This document shows, in pieces, positions 26,925 to 37,198 of a DNA stretch of 64,000 nucleotides; position 1 is the first letter of the stretch, and every line of letters begins with the position of its first letter. The notes under the pieces were generated by a model. The model was not told the origin of the DNA, made no database searches, and was given only the letters and a program-made list of their open reading frames with translations. Origin of the DNA: Oscillospiraceae bacterium (GTDB lineage: Bacteria > Bacillota > Clostridia > Oscillospirales > Oscillospiraceae); assembly GCA_902774015.1 (NCBI GenBank), contig CACYHB010000001.1, positions 130,587 through 194,586 of the forward strand, read 5' to 3'. A program made the position numbers and the translations under genes.

Positions 26925-28313
26925 TTATTCCTCCACAGCCACGATGCTGTACTTGCAGATCTTCTCTTCCTTGGCCTTGCGCTCCTCGAAGAACTTCTCG
27001 GCAACCTGGGGGAAGGCGATGTAGCTGAGTACGTCTTCCTCGCAGCGGGCGGTGTCGCCCAGCTTCTCGGCAGCTTTTTCATACACGTCGGTGGGCAGGC
27101 TGTCGGCATAGCGGCCCTTGATGGGCTCTTCGCCGGCAAGAATCTTTGCGCGGATCTCGGGGTCGATGGGAGCGGGCGTTCTGCCGTATTCGCCGCGGCA
27201 GTATGCCTTGATCTCGGCACCGACGTTCTTGTAACGCTCGCCGGCCAGGACGTTCTGCACGGCCTGGGTGCCGACCAGCTGGCTGGTGGGCGTTACCAGC
27301 GGGGGATAGCCCATATCCTTGCGGACCCGCGGGGTCTCCAGCAGAGCCTCTTCAAACTTGTCCAGCGCGTTGAGGGCCTTGAGCTGGCTGAGAAGGTTGG
27401 AGAGCATGCCGCCGGGGATCTGATAGGTCAGGCACTGCGTGTCGGTGGTCAGGGAGATGGGATTGAGTGTGCCGGCAGCGAGGAAATCGGCGCGTACGGG
27501 CTTGAAGAAATTGGCCATCTTGAGAAGCGCGTCGCCGTTCAGACCGGTATCATAGCCCATTTCCTTCAGCGTGTAGTTCAGGGTTTCCGTGGCAGGCTGA
27601 GAGGTACCGCCGGAGAAGGGGGAGATGGCGGTGTCGATCACGTCGGCGCCGGCCTCGATCGCTTTGAGGTAGGTCATGAAAGCGAGACCGGTGGTGCAGT
27701 GGGTGTGCATGACGATGGGCAGGTCCACCGCGTCCTTGAGAGCGGAAACAAGATCGTAGGCGCTCTGCGGGGAGAGGATGCCGGCCATGTCCTTGATGCA
27801 GATGGAGGAAACGCCCATTTCCTTGAGTTCCTTGACCATCTCCACGTATTTTTCCAGCGTGTGGACGGGAGAGGTGGTGTAAGAGATGGCGCCGGAAGCC
27901 ATTGCGCCGGAGTTGACGGCCTCTTCAATGGCGACTTTCAGGTTGTTCACGTCGTTGAGGGCGTCAAAAATACGGATGATGTCGATGCCGTTGCGGACGC
28001 TGGCGCGTACAAAGCGGCGCACAATATCATCACTGTAGTGCTTGTAACCCAGAATGTTCTGGCCTCTGAGCAGCATCTGCAGCTTGGTGTTGGGCATTTT
28101 GGCCCGGATCTTGCGCAGACGCTCCCAGGGATCTTCACCCAGAAAACGCAGGCATACGTCAAAGGTCGCGCCGCCCCAGCATTCCACGGAGTAAAAACCG
28201 GCCTTGTCAATGGTCTCAAGGATCGGCTCAAACTTGTCGTAGGGCAGACGCGTCGCAATCAGACTCTGGTTTGCGTCACGCAGCACGGTCTCTGTAAATT
28301 GAACTTTCTTCAT
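26925..28313 (-). CDS. oadA: oxaloacetate decarboxylase alpha subunit (carboxyltransferase, no biotin domain)
   Basis: This 462-residue enzyme moves CO2 from oxaloacetate to biotin. It has the DRE-TIM-like start FTETVLRDANQSLIATRL, ECWGGATFDVCLRFLGEDPWERL, and the metal-binding MHTHCTTG, as in the PycB/OadA carboxyltransferase family. The C-terminal biotin domain is absent, supplied by the separate carrier gene. I start at ATG 28313, preceded by AGAGGAGG; the longer frame to 28415 has no support. It is first in the four-gene sodium pump operon and would use oxaloacetate from citrate lyase. Confidence 0.94.
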   Translation of the reverse strand: MKKVQFTETVLRDANQSLIATRLPYDKFEPILETIDKAGFYSVECWGGATFDVCLRFLGEDPWERLRKIRAKMPNTKLQMLLRGQNILGYKHYSDDIVRRFVRASVRNGIDIIRIFDALNDVNNLKVAIEEAVNSGAMASGAISYTTSPVHTLEKYVEMVKELKEMGVSSICIKDMAGILSPQSAYDLVSALKDAVDLPIVMHTHCTTGLAFMTYLKAIEAGADVIDTAISPFSGGTSQPATETLNYTLKEMGYDTGLNGDALLKMANFFKPVRADFLAAGTLNPISLTTDTQCLTYQIPGGMLSNLLSQLKALNALDKFEEALLETPRVRKDMGYPPLVTPTSQLVGTQAVQNVLAGERYKNVGAEIKAYCRGEYGRTPAPIDPEIRAKILAGEEPIKGRYADSLPTDVYEKAAEKLGDTARCEEDVLSYIAFPQVAEKFFEERKAKEEKICKYSIVAVEE

Positions 28314-28385
28314 GCTGACCTCCTCTAAAGAGTAAAAAATATGCGAAAGAAAATGATCTGAACCGGCTGAACGCCGATTGCAGCG

Positions 28386-28415
28386 ATTATCGCCCGCCGC
28401 CGAGAAATACCGCAA
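28386..28415 (-). promoter_or_regulatory. possible promoter of the sodium pump operon
   Basis: On the minus strand, TTGCGG (28415-28410), an 18-base spacer and GATAAT (28391-28386). The match is moderate. The 333-base gap to uvrB otherwise holds only the uvrB promoter. Confidence 0.4.
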
Positions 28416-28583
28416 TACTGTTTCAGCATATTTGGAATAACGTCAAGCGGGCATACCTGTTATAAGAATAACAGGCCGAACGCATTTTTGCAAGAGAAAT
28501 CCGGAATTCCGACAGAAATCATTAGCAGCTCTTTCCGGGAAACAATTGCGGAAAATGATTTCTCCGTGACAACGGAAGATTCC

Positions 28584-28612
28584 TTGAGCTTTAGGAAACA
28601 TGGTGGTATAAT
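28584..28612 (+). promoter_or_regulatory. promoter of uvrB
   Basis: TTGAGC (28584-28589), a 17-base spacer and TATAAT (28607-28612). Transcription would start around 28619-28620, exactly at the first in-frame ATG. This argues for the ATG at 28647 as the true start. Confidence 0.75.
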
Positions 28613-28646
28613 AAAATGAATGAATATGAGCAGACAGGAGATCGCA

Positions 28647-30611
28647 ATGGACAGATTCAAGCTTGTTTCCGATTTCTATCCAACCGGGGATCAGCCCCAG
28701 GCCATTGATGATCTTGTCATGGGCCTGGAAAACGGCCTGGATGAACAGGTGCTGCTGGGTGTGACCGGCTCCGGAAAAACCTTCACCATGGCAAACGTGA
28801 TCGCCCGTCTGAACCGGCCCACACTCGTCCTTGCCCATAACAAAACGCTCGCGGCACAGCTCTGCAGCGAGTTCAAGGAGTTTTTCCCGGAAAACGCCGT
28901 GGAATACTTCGTGAGCTATTATGATTACTATCAGCCGGAGGCTTATATTCCGCACACCGATACTTTCATCGAGAAGGACGCCTCCATCAACGACGAGATC
29001 GAGCGCCTGCGCCACAGCGCCACCTCCAGTCTTTTTGAACGGCGGGACGTGATCGTTGTCTCCTCCGTCTCCTGTATCTACGGCCTTGGCGACCCCATCG
29101 ACTACGCCAACATGGTGATCTCCCTGCGCCCCGGGCAGACGCGGAGCTTTGACGAGCTGCTGCATAAGCTCATCGACATCCGTTATGAGCGCAATGACAT
29201 TGCTTTTGAGCGCAACATGTTCCGCGTGCGGGGCGATACGGTGGAGATATTCCCGGCGTATTCCAATGATCGCGCCATCCGCGTGGAGTTTTTCGGCGAC
29301 GAAGTGGACCGCATCAGTGAAATCAACGTGGTGACCGGCATGCCCACGCGCATCCTGAACCACGCCGCGATCTATCCCGCGAGCCATTATGTGACCACAA
29401 AGGAAAAACTTGCCGCCGCCATCGACAGGATCCGTGTCGAGTGCGACGAGCGCGTGAAATATTTTGAGGAAAACAACAAGCTCATCGAGGCCCAGCGAAT
29501 CCGTCAGCGCACGGATTACGATATCGAGATGATGCAGGAGTTGGGCTACTGCAGCGGCATTGAGAACTACTCCCGTGTGATTTCCAACCGCGCCCCGGGC
29601 AGCCCGCCGCTGACGCTGCTGGACTATTTCCCGAAGGATTTTCTCCTGTTTGTGGATGAGAGCCATGTCACGCTCCCACAGGTGCGCGCCATGTACCGGG
29701 GCGACCGGGCGCGGAAGGAATCATTGGTAGAATACGGCTTCCGCCTGCCTTCCGCCTTTGACAACCGTCCCCTGAAATTCGACGAATTTACCGAGCGCAT
29801 CCACCAGAGGATCTATGTGTCCGCAACGCCCGGCCCGTACGAGCGGGAGCGTGCCGGACAGATCGTGGAACAGATCATTCGCCCCACGGGGCTGCTTGAC
29901 CCGGAAATCTTTGTGCGGCCCGTGGAGGGTCAGATCGACGATCTGATCGGGGAGATCAACGCCAGGATCGAAAAAAATCAACGCGTCCTGGTTACCACGC
30001 TGACCAAGAAAATGGCAGAAGACCTGTCCGTTTACCTCACTAATACCGGCATTCGCTGCCGCTACATGCATCATGATATCGGCACCATCGAGCGCATGGA
30101 AATCATCCGCGATCTGCGTCTCGGAGAATTCGACGTGCTCGTCGGCATCAATCTTCTCCGCGAGGGTCTGGATATTCCGGAGGTCGGTCTGGTCGCGATC
30201 CTGGACGCGGACAAAGAGGGCTTCCTCCGCAGTGAGACAAGCCTGATCCAGACTGTCGGCCGCGCCGCTCGAAACGCCGAAGCCGCTGTCATCATGTATG
30301 CCGATACGGTGACGCCCTCCATGCGCGCCTGTATCGACGAGACGGAGCGCCGGCGCGCCAAACAGAAGGCATACAATGAAGAAAACGGGATCGTGCCGAA
30401 GACCATCGTCAAGAGCGTGCGCGATCTGATCGAAATCTCCGCGGACGCTTCCGCCGTCACAAAAACCAACGGCGTGCGCATGACCGATCGGGAGCGACGC
30501 GAGCTGATCGCGCAGCTTGAGGACAAGATGCGCAAGGCGGCCAAGATGCTCGAATACGAGATCGCGGCCCAGCTCCGGGACGAGATCATCCGCCTGCGCG
30601 GAGAGAAATGA
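28647..30611 (+). CDS. uvrB: excinuclease ABC subunit B
   Basis: This 654-residue nucleotide-excision-repair helicase loads onto damage with UvrA and recruits UvrC. It has the Walker A motif GVTGSGKTF, the beta-hairpin [21 protein letters not shown] and a C-terminal UVR domain (last about 35 residues) for UvrC contact. I use ATG 28647: GGAG lies 7 bases upstream, and the family begins near DRFKLVS. The ATG at 28620 would be at the predicted transcript end. It is followed by polA with a near overlap, so the two repair genes are co-transcribed. Confidence 0.97.
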   Translation: MDRFKLVSDFYPTGDQPQAIDDLVMGLENGLDEQVLLGVTGSGKTFTMANVIARLNRPTLVLAHNKTLAAQLCSEFKEFFPENAVEYFVSYYDYYQPEAYIPHTDTFIEKDASINDEIERLRHSATSSLFERRDVIVVSSVSCIYGLGDPIDYANMVISLRPGQTRSFDELLHKLIDIRYERNDIAFERNMFRVRGDTVEIFPAYSNDRAIRVEFFGDEVDRISEINVVTGMPTRILNHAAIYPASHYVTTKEKLAAAIDRIRVECDERVKYFEENNKLIEAQRIRQRTDYDIEMMQELGYCSGIENYSRVISNRAPGSPPLTLLDYFPKDFLLFVDESHVTLPQVRAMYRGDRARKESLVEYGFRLPSAFDNRPLKFDEFTERIHQRIYVSATPGPYERERAGQIVEQIIRPTGLLDPEIFVRPVEGQIDDLIGEINARIEKNQRVLVTTLTKKMAEDLSVYLTNTGIRCRYMHHDIGTIERMEIIRDLRLGEFDVLVGINLLREGLDIPEVGLVAILDADKEGFLRSETSLIQTVGRAARNAEAAVIMYADTVTPSMRACIDETERRRAKQKAYNEENGIVPKTIVKSVRDLIEISADASAVTKTNGVRMTDRERRELIAQLEDKMRKAAKMLEYEIAAQLRDEIIRLRGEK

Positions 30612-30619
30612 GGATAAGC

Positions 30620-33178
30620 ATGAAACTGATGATTCTCGACGGCAACAGTATCGTCAATCGCGCCTTCTTCGGCGTGCGTGCGCTCAACGCGCCGGACGGC
30701 ACACCGACCAACGCCATCTACGGCTTCCTGGCCATCCTCCAGCGCCTGCTGGACGAGCAGAAGCCCGACGCGCTCTGCGTGAGCTTCGACCTGAAGGCGC
30801 CGACTTTCCGCCACAAGGCCTATGCGGGTTATAAGGCGCAGCGCAAGGGAATGCCGGAGGAGCTCGCGGTGCAGATGCCGATCCTCAAACAGGTGCTGGA
30901 TGAGATGGGTATCCGCCGTTACGAACTGGAGGGTTATGAGGCGGACGATATTCTCGGCACTGCCGCCTCCGCCTGCGAAAAAGAGGGCTGGGACTGCGTC
31001 ATTGTCACCGGCGATAAGGACAGCCTGCAGCTTGTGAGCGACAGGACCTCTGTCTGCAACGTCAAGACCCGCATGGGGCAGACGGAGACTGTCCTTTATA
31101 CCCCTGAGGTTTTTTTCGGTGAATATGGCTTTGAACCGGGGAAAATGGTGGATCTGAAAGCCCTGATGGGTGACAGCTCCGACAACATCCCCGGCGTCCC
31201 CGGCGTGGGAGAGAAGACGGCACTGGACCTGGTGCGGCGATTTGGCGGCCTGGACGAGATCTACGCGTCTCTCGAAACGCTTGACATTCGAGACAGCCTC
31301 CGCAAGAAACTTGCTTCCGGCGAGGAGAGCGCCCGTACATCCTATTGGCTCGCCACGATCTTCCGTGAAGTGCCGCTGGTTTTCCGCCCTGAGGAGAATC
31401 TCTGGGATCACAACTACAGCCCGGCGCTGTATGATCTGATGAAGCGCTTGGGCTTCCTGAAGTTTATAGAGAAATGGGGTCTGCATCCCGGCGAAAAGGA
31501 GACGTCGCTGAACCTTGAAGAAAGGCTGACCCGGCTGAGCGTGGAAAGCAGTGAGGAAATCCAGGCCTTCCGTGCTGCGCTGGACGCTGCGGGAGCTGTT
31601 TCCCTCTTTGTGCCGGACGGTCTGGAACACATTGAAGTGTGCGACGGAAAAACGGTATGGGATCTGTCCTGGAATTCCTGCGGCGATGCGTACAATTCGC
31701 TCCTGCGGGAGATCTTTGCGCCAAACCGGAAGAAATACGCCCATCAGGTGAAGGAACTGATGAGTATGCTGCTGAACGACGGCCTGCCTGTTGAAGGCTT
31801 CGTTTTTGATACCGCTTTGGCCGCCTATCTGCTGGACGCCACCGGCAGCGACTATGCGCCGGAGAAGCTGTCCTTCCGCTATCTCGCCTCGGAATGCACG
31901 GGCGCGGAGGCTGTCTGGCGCTTAACACCCGTTCTGCGCGATAAAATGCGGGAACTGGAGATGCTCGACCTGTATGAGACGGCGGAGCTGCCTCTCTGCA
32001 GCGTTCTGGCGGATATGGAGCATGAGGGCTTTCTTGTGGACCGCAAGGCGCTTTATGATTTCGGCGAGAGCCTGAACGCGGACATTGCGCGCCTGCAGCA
32101 GAGTATCTGGCAGCACGCCGGGCGGGAGTTCAACATCCTCTCTCCCAAGCAGCTCGGCGAGGTCCTGTTTGACGATCTGATGCTTCCCTCCGGGAAAAAG
32201 ACGAAAACAGGCTGGAGTACCAACGCGGACGTGCTGGAAAAGCTGCGCGGCAAGCATCCGATCGTGAACGACGTGCTGGAATACCGCATGCTCACCAAGC
32301 TGAAGTCCACCTATGCAGACGGTCTGCTGAAGGTGATCTCGTCCGACGGCAGGATCCATACCAGCTTCCAGATGACCGTCACCGACACGGGAAGGCTCTC
32401 CTCCCGTGAGCCGAATCTGCAGAATATTCCCATCCGCAGGAAGTTAGGCGCCCAGATCCGCAGCATGTTTGTGGCAAGCCCCGGGAAAACGCTGGTGGAT
32501 GCGGACTACAGCCAGATCGAGCTGCGCCTCCTTGCCCATATCTCCGGCGATAAGACGATGCAGGAGGCTTTTCTGAGCGGGGAGGACTTTCACGCGGTTA
32601 CAGCCTCTCAGGTCTTCGATACGCCGCTCAGCGAGGTGACTCCGACGCTCCGATCCCGCGCCAAGGCGGTCAACTTCGGTATTGTTTATGGCATTTCGGC
32701 CTTCTCCCTCGCCCAGGACATCGGCGTATATCCCAACGAGGCAAAGGCCTACATGGAGGCTTATCTCTCCAAGTACCACGGCGTTCGAGAGTATATGGAG
32801 CACATCAAGGAGCAGGCAAAGCAGGACGGCTACGTAAAAACGCTCTACGGACGCCGCCGAGAGATGCCCGAGCTCAAGAGTTCCAACTTTAATATCCGCT
32901 CCTTCGGAGAGCGCGTGGCGCTCAACATGCCCATCCAGGGCACGGCGGCGGATATCATCAAGATCGCCATGGTGAGGGTCTATGAGCGCCTTGCAGGCGA
33001 ACGGCTGCAGGCGAAGCTTCTGCTCCAGGTCCATGACGAGCTGATTGTGGAGTGCCCGGAGGCGGAGGCGGAGCAGGTGAGCCGGATCCTGAAAGAGGAG
33101 ATGGAAAACGCGGCTCATCTTGCCGTCCCGCTGACGGCAGAAGTCCACACCGGGCACAGCTGGGCGGAGGCGCACTGA
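30620..33178 (+). CDS. polA: DNA polymerase I
   Basis: This 852-residue polymerase has an N-terminal 5'-3' exonuclease domain (ILDGNSIVNRAFFG, then GYEADDILGT and GDSSDNIPGVPGVGEKTA). A central domain shows no clear DEDD residues, as in Bacillus-type enzymes whose proofreading is inactive. The polymerase domain has motif A DYSQIELRLLAHISGD, motif B RSRAKAVNFGIVYG and motif C QVHDELIVE. I prefer ATG 30620, with GAGGA six bases before it, over ATG 30608. It continues the uvrB operon. Confidence 0.96.
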   Translation: MKLMILDGNSIVNRAFFGVRALNAPDGTPTNAIYGFLAILQRLLDEQKPDALCVSFDLKAPTFRHKAYAGYKAQRKGMPEELAVQMPILKQVLDEMGIRRYELEGYEADDILGTAASACEKEGWDCVIVTGDKDSLQLVSDRTSVCNVKTRMGQTETVLYTPEVFFGEYGFEPGKMVDLKALMGDSSDNIPGVPGVGEKTALDLVRRFGGLDEIYASLETLDIRDSLRKKLASGEESARTSYWLATIFREVPLVFRPEENLWDHNYSPALYDLMKRLGFLKFIEKWGLHPGEKETSLNLEERLTRLSVESSEEIQAFRAALDAAGAVSLFVPDGLEHIEVCDGKTVWDLSWNSCGDAYNSLLREIFAPNRKKYAHQVKELMSMLLNDGLPVEGFVFDTALAAYLLDATGSDYAPEKLSFRYLASECTGAEAVWRLTPVLRDKMRELEMLDLYETAELPLCSVLADMEHEGFLVDRKALYDFGESLNADIARLQQSIWQHAGREFNILSPKQLGEVLFDDLMLPSGKKTKTGWSTNADVLEKLRGKHPIVNDVLEYRMLTKLKSTYADGLLKVISSDGRIHTSFQMTVTDTGRLSSREPNLQNIPIRRKLGAQIRSMFVASPGKTLVDADYSQIELRLLAHISGDKTMQEAFLSGEDFHAVTASQVFDTPLSEVTPTLRSRAKAVNFGIVYGISAFSLAQDIGVYPNEAKAYMEAYLSKYHGVREYMEHIKEQAKQDGYVKTLYGRRREMPELKSSNFNIRSFGERVALNMPIQGTAADIIKIAMVRVYERLAGERLQAKLLLQVHDELIVECPEAEAEQVSRILKEEMENAAHLAVPLTAEVHTGHSWAEAH

Positions 33179-33179
33179 G

Positions 33180-33623
33180 ATGGCGCTTCTGATCCGTGAT
33201 GTTCGTCCGGAGGATCTGGACAGGATAGAGGAGCTGGAAACGGCATGCTTCTCCGTCCCCTGGACCAACAGCATGCTTGCGGGACAGCTTCCGGATGAAA
33301 GGCACGTCTTTCTGGCCGCGGAAGACGCCGGGCTCGTTCTCGGTTATGTTGGTATGATGACGGTGCTGGACGAAGGCTATATCTCCAACGTGGCCGTTTC
33401 GCCGGAGGCGCGGCGCCGGGGGATCGGCGGGATGCTGATCGAAGAGCTGCTGAAGCGCGCCAAGGCGCGGGATCTCAGCTTTGTGACGCTGGAGGTGCGC
33501 GAGAGCAATCATCCCGCGATCGCTCTGTATTCCGGATTCGGTTTTAAGCGCGTGGGCTTACGGAAGAATTACTACGATTCTCCGCGGGAAAACGCGATCC
33601 TTATGACATGTTTTTTGAAATGA
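33180..33623 (+). CDS. rimI: ribosomal protein S18-alanine N-acetyltransferase-like GNAT
   Basis: This 147-residue GNAT-fold enzyme has the acetyl-CoA binding segment SPEARRRGIGGMLIEELLK and the RimI-typical ending LRKNYYDSPRENAILM. It lies one base after polA and just before tsaD. rimI beside tsaD is a common arrangement. Its main substrate is likely the N-terminus of a ribosomal protein, but this class can acetylate other proteins. Confidence 0.93.
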   Translation: MALLIRDVRPEDLDRIEELETACFSVPWTNSMLAGQLPDERHVFLAAEDAGLVLGYVGMMTVLDEGYISNVAVSPEARRRGIGGMLIEELLKRAKARDLSFVTLEVRESNHPAIALYSGFGFKRVGLRKNYYDSPRENAILMTCFLK

Positions 33624-33633
33624 GGCAGAAAGA

Positions 33634-34635
33634 TTGAAAATACTTGCTTTTGAGTCCACCTGCGACGAGACTGCGGTGGCTGTCGTGGAAGACGGCAGAA
33701 AAATCCTTACAGACCAGATCTTTTCGCAGGCGGATCTGCATGCGGTTTACGGCGGCGTGGTGCCGGAGATCGCATCGCGCTGCCATGTGGAGTCTATTTC
33801 CATACTGGCGGAAAAAGCCATTCGCGCAGCCGGGATTTCAAGGCAGGATATTGACGCGGTGGCGGTGTCCTATGCGCCGGGACTGATCGGCGCTGTGCTG
33901 GTCGGCGTGAACTTTGCCAAATCCTGCGCGCTGGCGCTCGGCGTACCGCTGATCCCGGTCCATCACATCCGCGGACACATGGCGGCCAATTATCTGGCCT
34001 ATCCGGAACTGGAGCCGCCTTTCCTGTGCCTTGCCATTTCAGGCGGTAATACGATCCTGGTGGACGTCCGGGACTATACGGAAATGAAGATCCTCGGCGC
34101 CACACGAGACGACGCGGCAGGGGAGTGCTTTGACAAGACTGCCCGCGTGCTGGGGCTTCCGTATCCGGGCGGCAAGCCCATCGACCAGCTTTCCCAGGGC
34201 GGGGACGATCAGAAATACAGCTTCCCCATTGCCCATGTGGACGGAAACCCATACGATATGAGCTTCTCCGGACTCAAGACGGCGGTCATCAATCTGGTGC
34301 ACAACGCTGAGCAGAAGGGCGAGGAGATCGATCGGGCGGGACTCGCGGCCTCCTTTTCCAAAGCGGTGAGTGACAGCCTCGTCCCACGCACCGTGCTGGC
34401 TGCGAAGGAGCTTGGCTATGACAAGGTAGTCGTAGCGGGAGGCGTGGCTGCCAACTCCCGCATCCGGGCAGACTTTCAGAAAGCCGCGGAGGAAAACGGC
34501 TTTTCACTGTATATACCCCCTCTGCGCCTCTGCGGCGACAACGGCGCCATGATCGGAGCGCAGGCCTATTACGAATTCCTCGCAGGTCACACGGCGGGAA
34601 GTGATCTGAACGCCTACGCCACGATGGAGCTCTGA
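33634..34635 (+). CDS. tsaD: tRNA N6-threonylcarbamoyltransferase TsaD
   Basis: This 333-residue ASKHA-fold enzyme transfers threonylcarbamoyl to A37 of ANN-decoding tRNAs. It has FESTCDETAVAVV at the start, the metal-binding HHIRGH near residue 110, AISGGNT and the late VVAGGVAANSRIR. The start codon is TTG 33634, with TGAGG about ten bases upstream; no in-frame ATG fits. It works with TsaB and TsaE, which are not in this window. Confidence 0.96.
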   Translation: MKILAFESTCDETAVAVVEDGRKILTDQIFSQADLHAVYGGVVPEIASRCHVESISILAEKAIRAAGISRQDIDAVAVSYAPGLIGAVLVGVNFAKSCALALGVPLIPVHHIRGHMAANYLAYPELEPPFLCLAISGGNTILVDVRDYTEMKILGATRDDAAGECFDKTARVLGLPYPGGKPIDQLSQGGDDQKYSFPIAHVDGNPYDMSFSGLKTAVINLVHNAEQKGEEIDRAGLAASFSKAVSDSLVPRTVLAAKELGYDKVVVAGGVAANSRIRADFQKAAEENGFSLYIPPLRLCGDNGAMIGAQAYYEFLAGHTAGSDLNAYATMEL

Positions 34636-34677
34636 GCAGAACAATTCTATTGATTCGAACAGAAAAGAGGGAGAAGC

Positions 34678-35361
34678 ATGGCGATACATGACGGACACCG
34701 GGAACGGCTGCGGGACAGCTTTCTTGAACACGGACTGGCGTGTTTCCGTGAGGTGCAGGCGCTTGAGCTTCTCCTTTTCTATGCGATCCCCCGGAGAGAC
34801 ACAAATCCCATTGCCCATGCGCTGCTGGATCATTTCGGAAGCCTGGACGCTGTCTTTGCCGCCTCCGAGAGGGAGCTTTGTGAAGTGCCCGGCGTGGGTA
34901 AGAACACGGCGGCGCTGATCCTGCTGGTTCCGCAGATTCTCAAACGGAGCCGCGTTGCGGCCAGCGAGAAGCGCTATATTCGAAACGGCAGGGAAGCGGC
35001 GGAATTCCTTCGGCCCCGGCTGGATGCGGAGCGGGAGGAAGTGGCGCTGATGATCTGTCTCGATTCTCAGATGGCGGTCATCAACTGTGTGGAGATCGCC
35101 AGAGGCTCCATTAACAGCGTGGAGTTCAATATCCGCCGTGTTGTTGAAATCGCCATGAAGAGCAAGGCCACTTACGTGATCCTTGCCCATAACCATCCGG
35201 AGGGGAGTCCGAGAATGTCAAGAGAGGATGATCTCGTGACGGGACGCATTTACAAAGCTCTGGAGCTGATGAACATCCGTCTCTTTGACCATATCATCGT
35301 TGCCGGGGATCAATACGCCTCTATCAACGACGTCGGCGGTATGCGCCTGTACAGTTATTGA
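34678..35361 (+). CDS. radC: RadC-family JAB/MPN protein
   Basis: This 227-residue protein has an N-terminal helix-hairpin-helix region (CEVPGVGKNTAALI) and a C-terminal JAMM metalloprotease-like domain with ILAHNHPEGSPRMSREDD. This is the RadC layout. The family was long annotated as DNA repair, but the direct role remains unclear; a metal-dependent hydrolase activity is suggested by the JAMM residues. It is the last gene of the run that starts with uvrB. Confidence 0.93.
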   Translation: MAIHDGHRERLRDSFLEHGLACFREVQALELLLFYAIPRRDTNPIAHALLDHFGSLDAVFAASERELCEVPGVGKNTAALILLVPQILKRSRVAASEKRYIRNGREAAEFLRPRLDAEREEVALMICLDSQMAVINCVEIARGSINSVEFNIRRVVEIAMKSKATYVILAHNHPEGSPRMSREDDLVTGRIYKALELMNIRLFDHIIVAGDQYASINDVGGMRLYSY

Positions 35362-35734
35362 GTTGCGTGGTTATGTAAACTGAAAGTTGTTATCAAATCG
35401 TAACCAAACCCGATTTGCCGTTTCGACAAATTAGGAAAAAAAACGAGCAATCCATTGATTTCATGCGCTTTTTTGCGTGTTGAAAAAGCTGTTGAAAATG
35501 TTGATAACTTTTAGAAGATTATTTATCGAAGCGTATTATGTCACTGTTTTTTCTTCGCTTTTCGGTTTCAAAATGAGCGAATACTCCGCGTTTTGATACC
35601 AATTCAGCACAATAAAACGGGAACTCGCGACGATTTCTCTTCTAAAACCGATCGAAGATTCATCGGCGAAAACGCTTTGTAATCTTTTGAGCGGACGGGC
35701 GCAGATCCTGCTTTACCCGTTCTGTTCTTTTTTC
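35362..35734. other. AT-rich intergenic stretch, no gene seen
   Basis: About 370 bases between radC and the MATE promoter are clearly richer in A+T than their surroundings and lack long reading frames on either strand. Short repeats of GTTGAAAA occur near 35478-35500. No tRNA, clear terminator or DnaA-box cluster was recognised. Confidence 0.5.
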
Positions 35735-35763
35735 TTGCCTTTTCTTCTAGGCTGTACTATAAT
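35735..35763 (+). promoter_or_regulatory. promoter of the MATE transporter gene
   Basis: TTGCCT (35735-35740), a 17-base spacer and TATAAT (35758-35763) lie about 49 bases before the ATG. Confidence 0.65.
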
Positions 35764-35811
35764 GCCGCAGAATGCGCGACAAGCCATAGCAGGCTGCGCA
35801 GAGGAGGAATC

Positions 35812-37179
35812 ATGGCACAGACACACAATTCGTTGAATTCCGCCAGAATGGGGGAGATGCCGGAGGGCAGACTCCTGCTTTCCATGGCGATCCCGATGAT
35901 GCTCTCCATGCTGGTGCAGGCTCTGTATAACGTGGTGGACAGCATCTATGTTGCGAGAGTATCGGAAGACTGTCTTTCCGCACTGTCACTCGCTTTTCCA
36001 GCGCAAAACATTATGATCGGTCTCGGTACCGGGACTGGCGTCGGCGTAAGTACGCTCATCTCCCGCGGCCTCGGCGCAGGAGATACGAAGCGCGCAGGCC
36101 GTGTTGCAGGCACGGCGATCTTTCTCAGCCTCTGCTGCTGGGTGCTGATCGCGCTGCTGGGGATCTTCTTCGGCGATGTCTTTATCCGCTCCCAGACCAA
36201 TATCGAAAACATCCGCGCCTATGCCGACTCCTACCTGAGGATCGTGACGGTGGGGTCCCTATTTGTCTACCTGGAAATCAGTGCGGAGCGCTTTCTGCAA
36301 TCCACGGGCCAGACGCGTCTTTCCATGTGGACGCAGATGATCGGCGCCGTTAGCAATATCCTTCTGGATCCGATCTTTATCTACGGCTGGTTCGGCCTGC
36401 CTGCAATGGGGACGGCCGGCGCGGCCGTTGCCACGGTGATCGGCCAGGCTGTCGGCGCCTTTGTGGGCTTTGCGTTTCAGCTTCGCCGAAATCTGGAACT
36501 GCCGATCAGCATCCGGGAGATTCGCCCGCACTGGCGCATCATCGGAGACATCTATCGCATCGGGTTCCCATCCATTCTGATGATGTGTATCGGCTCCCTG
36601 ACAAATTATTTGATGAATATCATCCTGATCGGCTTTACCTCCACTGCTGTTGCTGTTTACGGCGTGTATTTCAAGGTGCAGAGCTTCTTCTTCATGCCGA
36701 TCTTCGGTCTCAATAACGGACTCATCCCGATCGTGGGTTATAACTTTGGCGCAAGGAAGCGTGAGCGCATCTATCGAACGCTCCGTTACGCCATTCTGTA
36801 TGCAACGATCATTATGCTGCTGGGCTTCTCCGCGTTTCAGCTGATTCCTGGTACGCTTCTCGGCATTTTCAGCCCGTCGGAGAGCATGCTCGCCATCGGG
36901 ATCCCCGCGCTTCGCCGCATCAGCCTGAGTTTCCTCTTTGCAGGTTTTTGCATTGTGGCGGGCTCAGTATGTCAGGCCCTGGACAAGAGCATGTATTCGT
37001 TTTTCGTTTCCATCCTGCGCCAGGTCGTTGTTCTGATCCCGGCTGCCTGGCTTCTGTCGCGTACCGGTGTTCTGGATAACGTTTGGTGGTGCTTTCCGAT
37101 CGCGGAGGTCATGTCGCTGCTTGCGAGCTTCTTCTTCCTGAAGCGCTCTCTGCGTGACATGGAGAAAAGAATCGGCTGA
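35812..37179 (+). CDS. MATE-family multidrug/metabolite efflux transporter
   Basis: This 455-residue membrane protein has about 12 hydrophobic segments in two related halves. MATE hallmarks include the early LSMAIPMMLSMLVQALYNVVDSIYVAR and the mid-protein GLNNGLIPIVGYNFGARKRER, a NorM/DinF-like segment. It probably exports cationic drugs or metabolites in exchange for Na+ or H+. AGGAGG precedes the ATG. It is monocistronic between its own promoter and a strong terminator. Confidence 0.93.
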   Translation: MAQTHNSLNSARMGEMPEGRLLLSMAIPMMLSMLVQALYNVVDSIYVARVSEDCLSALSLAFPAQNIMIGLGTGTGVGVSTLISRGLGAGDTKRAGRVAGTAIFLSLCCWVLIALLGIFFGDVFIRSQTNIENIRAYADSYLRIVTVGSLFVYLEISAERFLQSTGQTRLSMWTQMIGAVSNILLDPIFIYGWFGLPAMGTAGAAVATVIGQAVGAFVGFAFQLRRNLELPISIREIRPHWRIIGDIYRIGFPSILMMCIGSLTNYLMNIILIGFTSTAVAVYGVYFKVQSFFFMPIFGLNNGLIPIVGYNFGARKRERIYRTLRYAILYATIIMLLGFSAFQLIPGTLLGIFSPSESMLAIGIPALRRISLSFLFAGFCIVAGSVCQALDKSMYSFFVSILRQVVVLIPAAWLLSRTGVLDNVWWCFPIAEVMSLLASFFFLKRSLRDMEKRIG

Positions 37180-37198
37180 AGCATGCTGAAATAAAAAA

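Noticed and set aside
35362-35734. AT-rich gap as a replication origin
   Set aside because: No cluster of DnaA boxes and no dnaA, dnaN or partition genes nearby.
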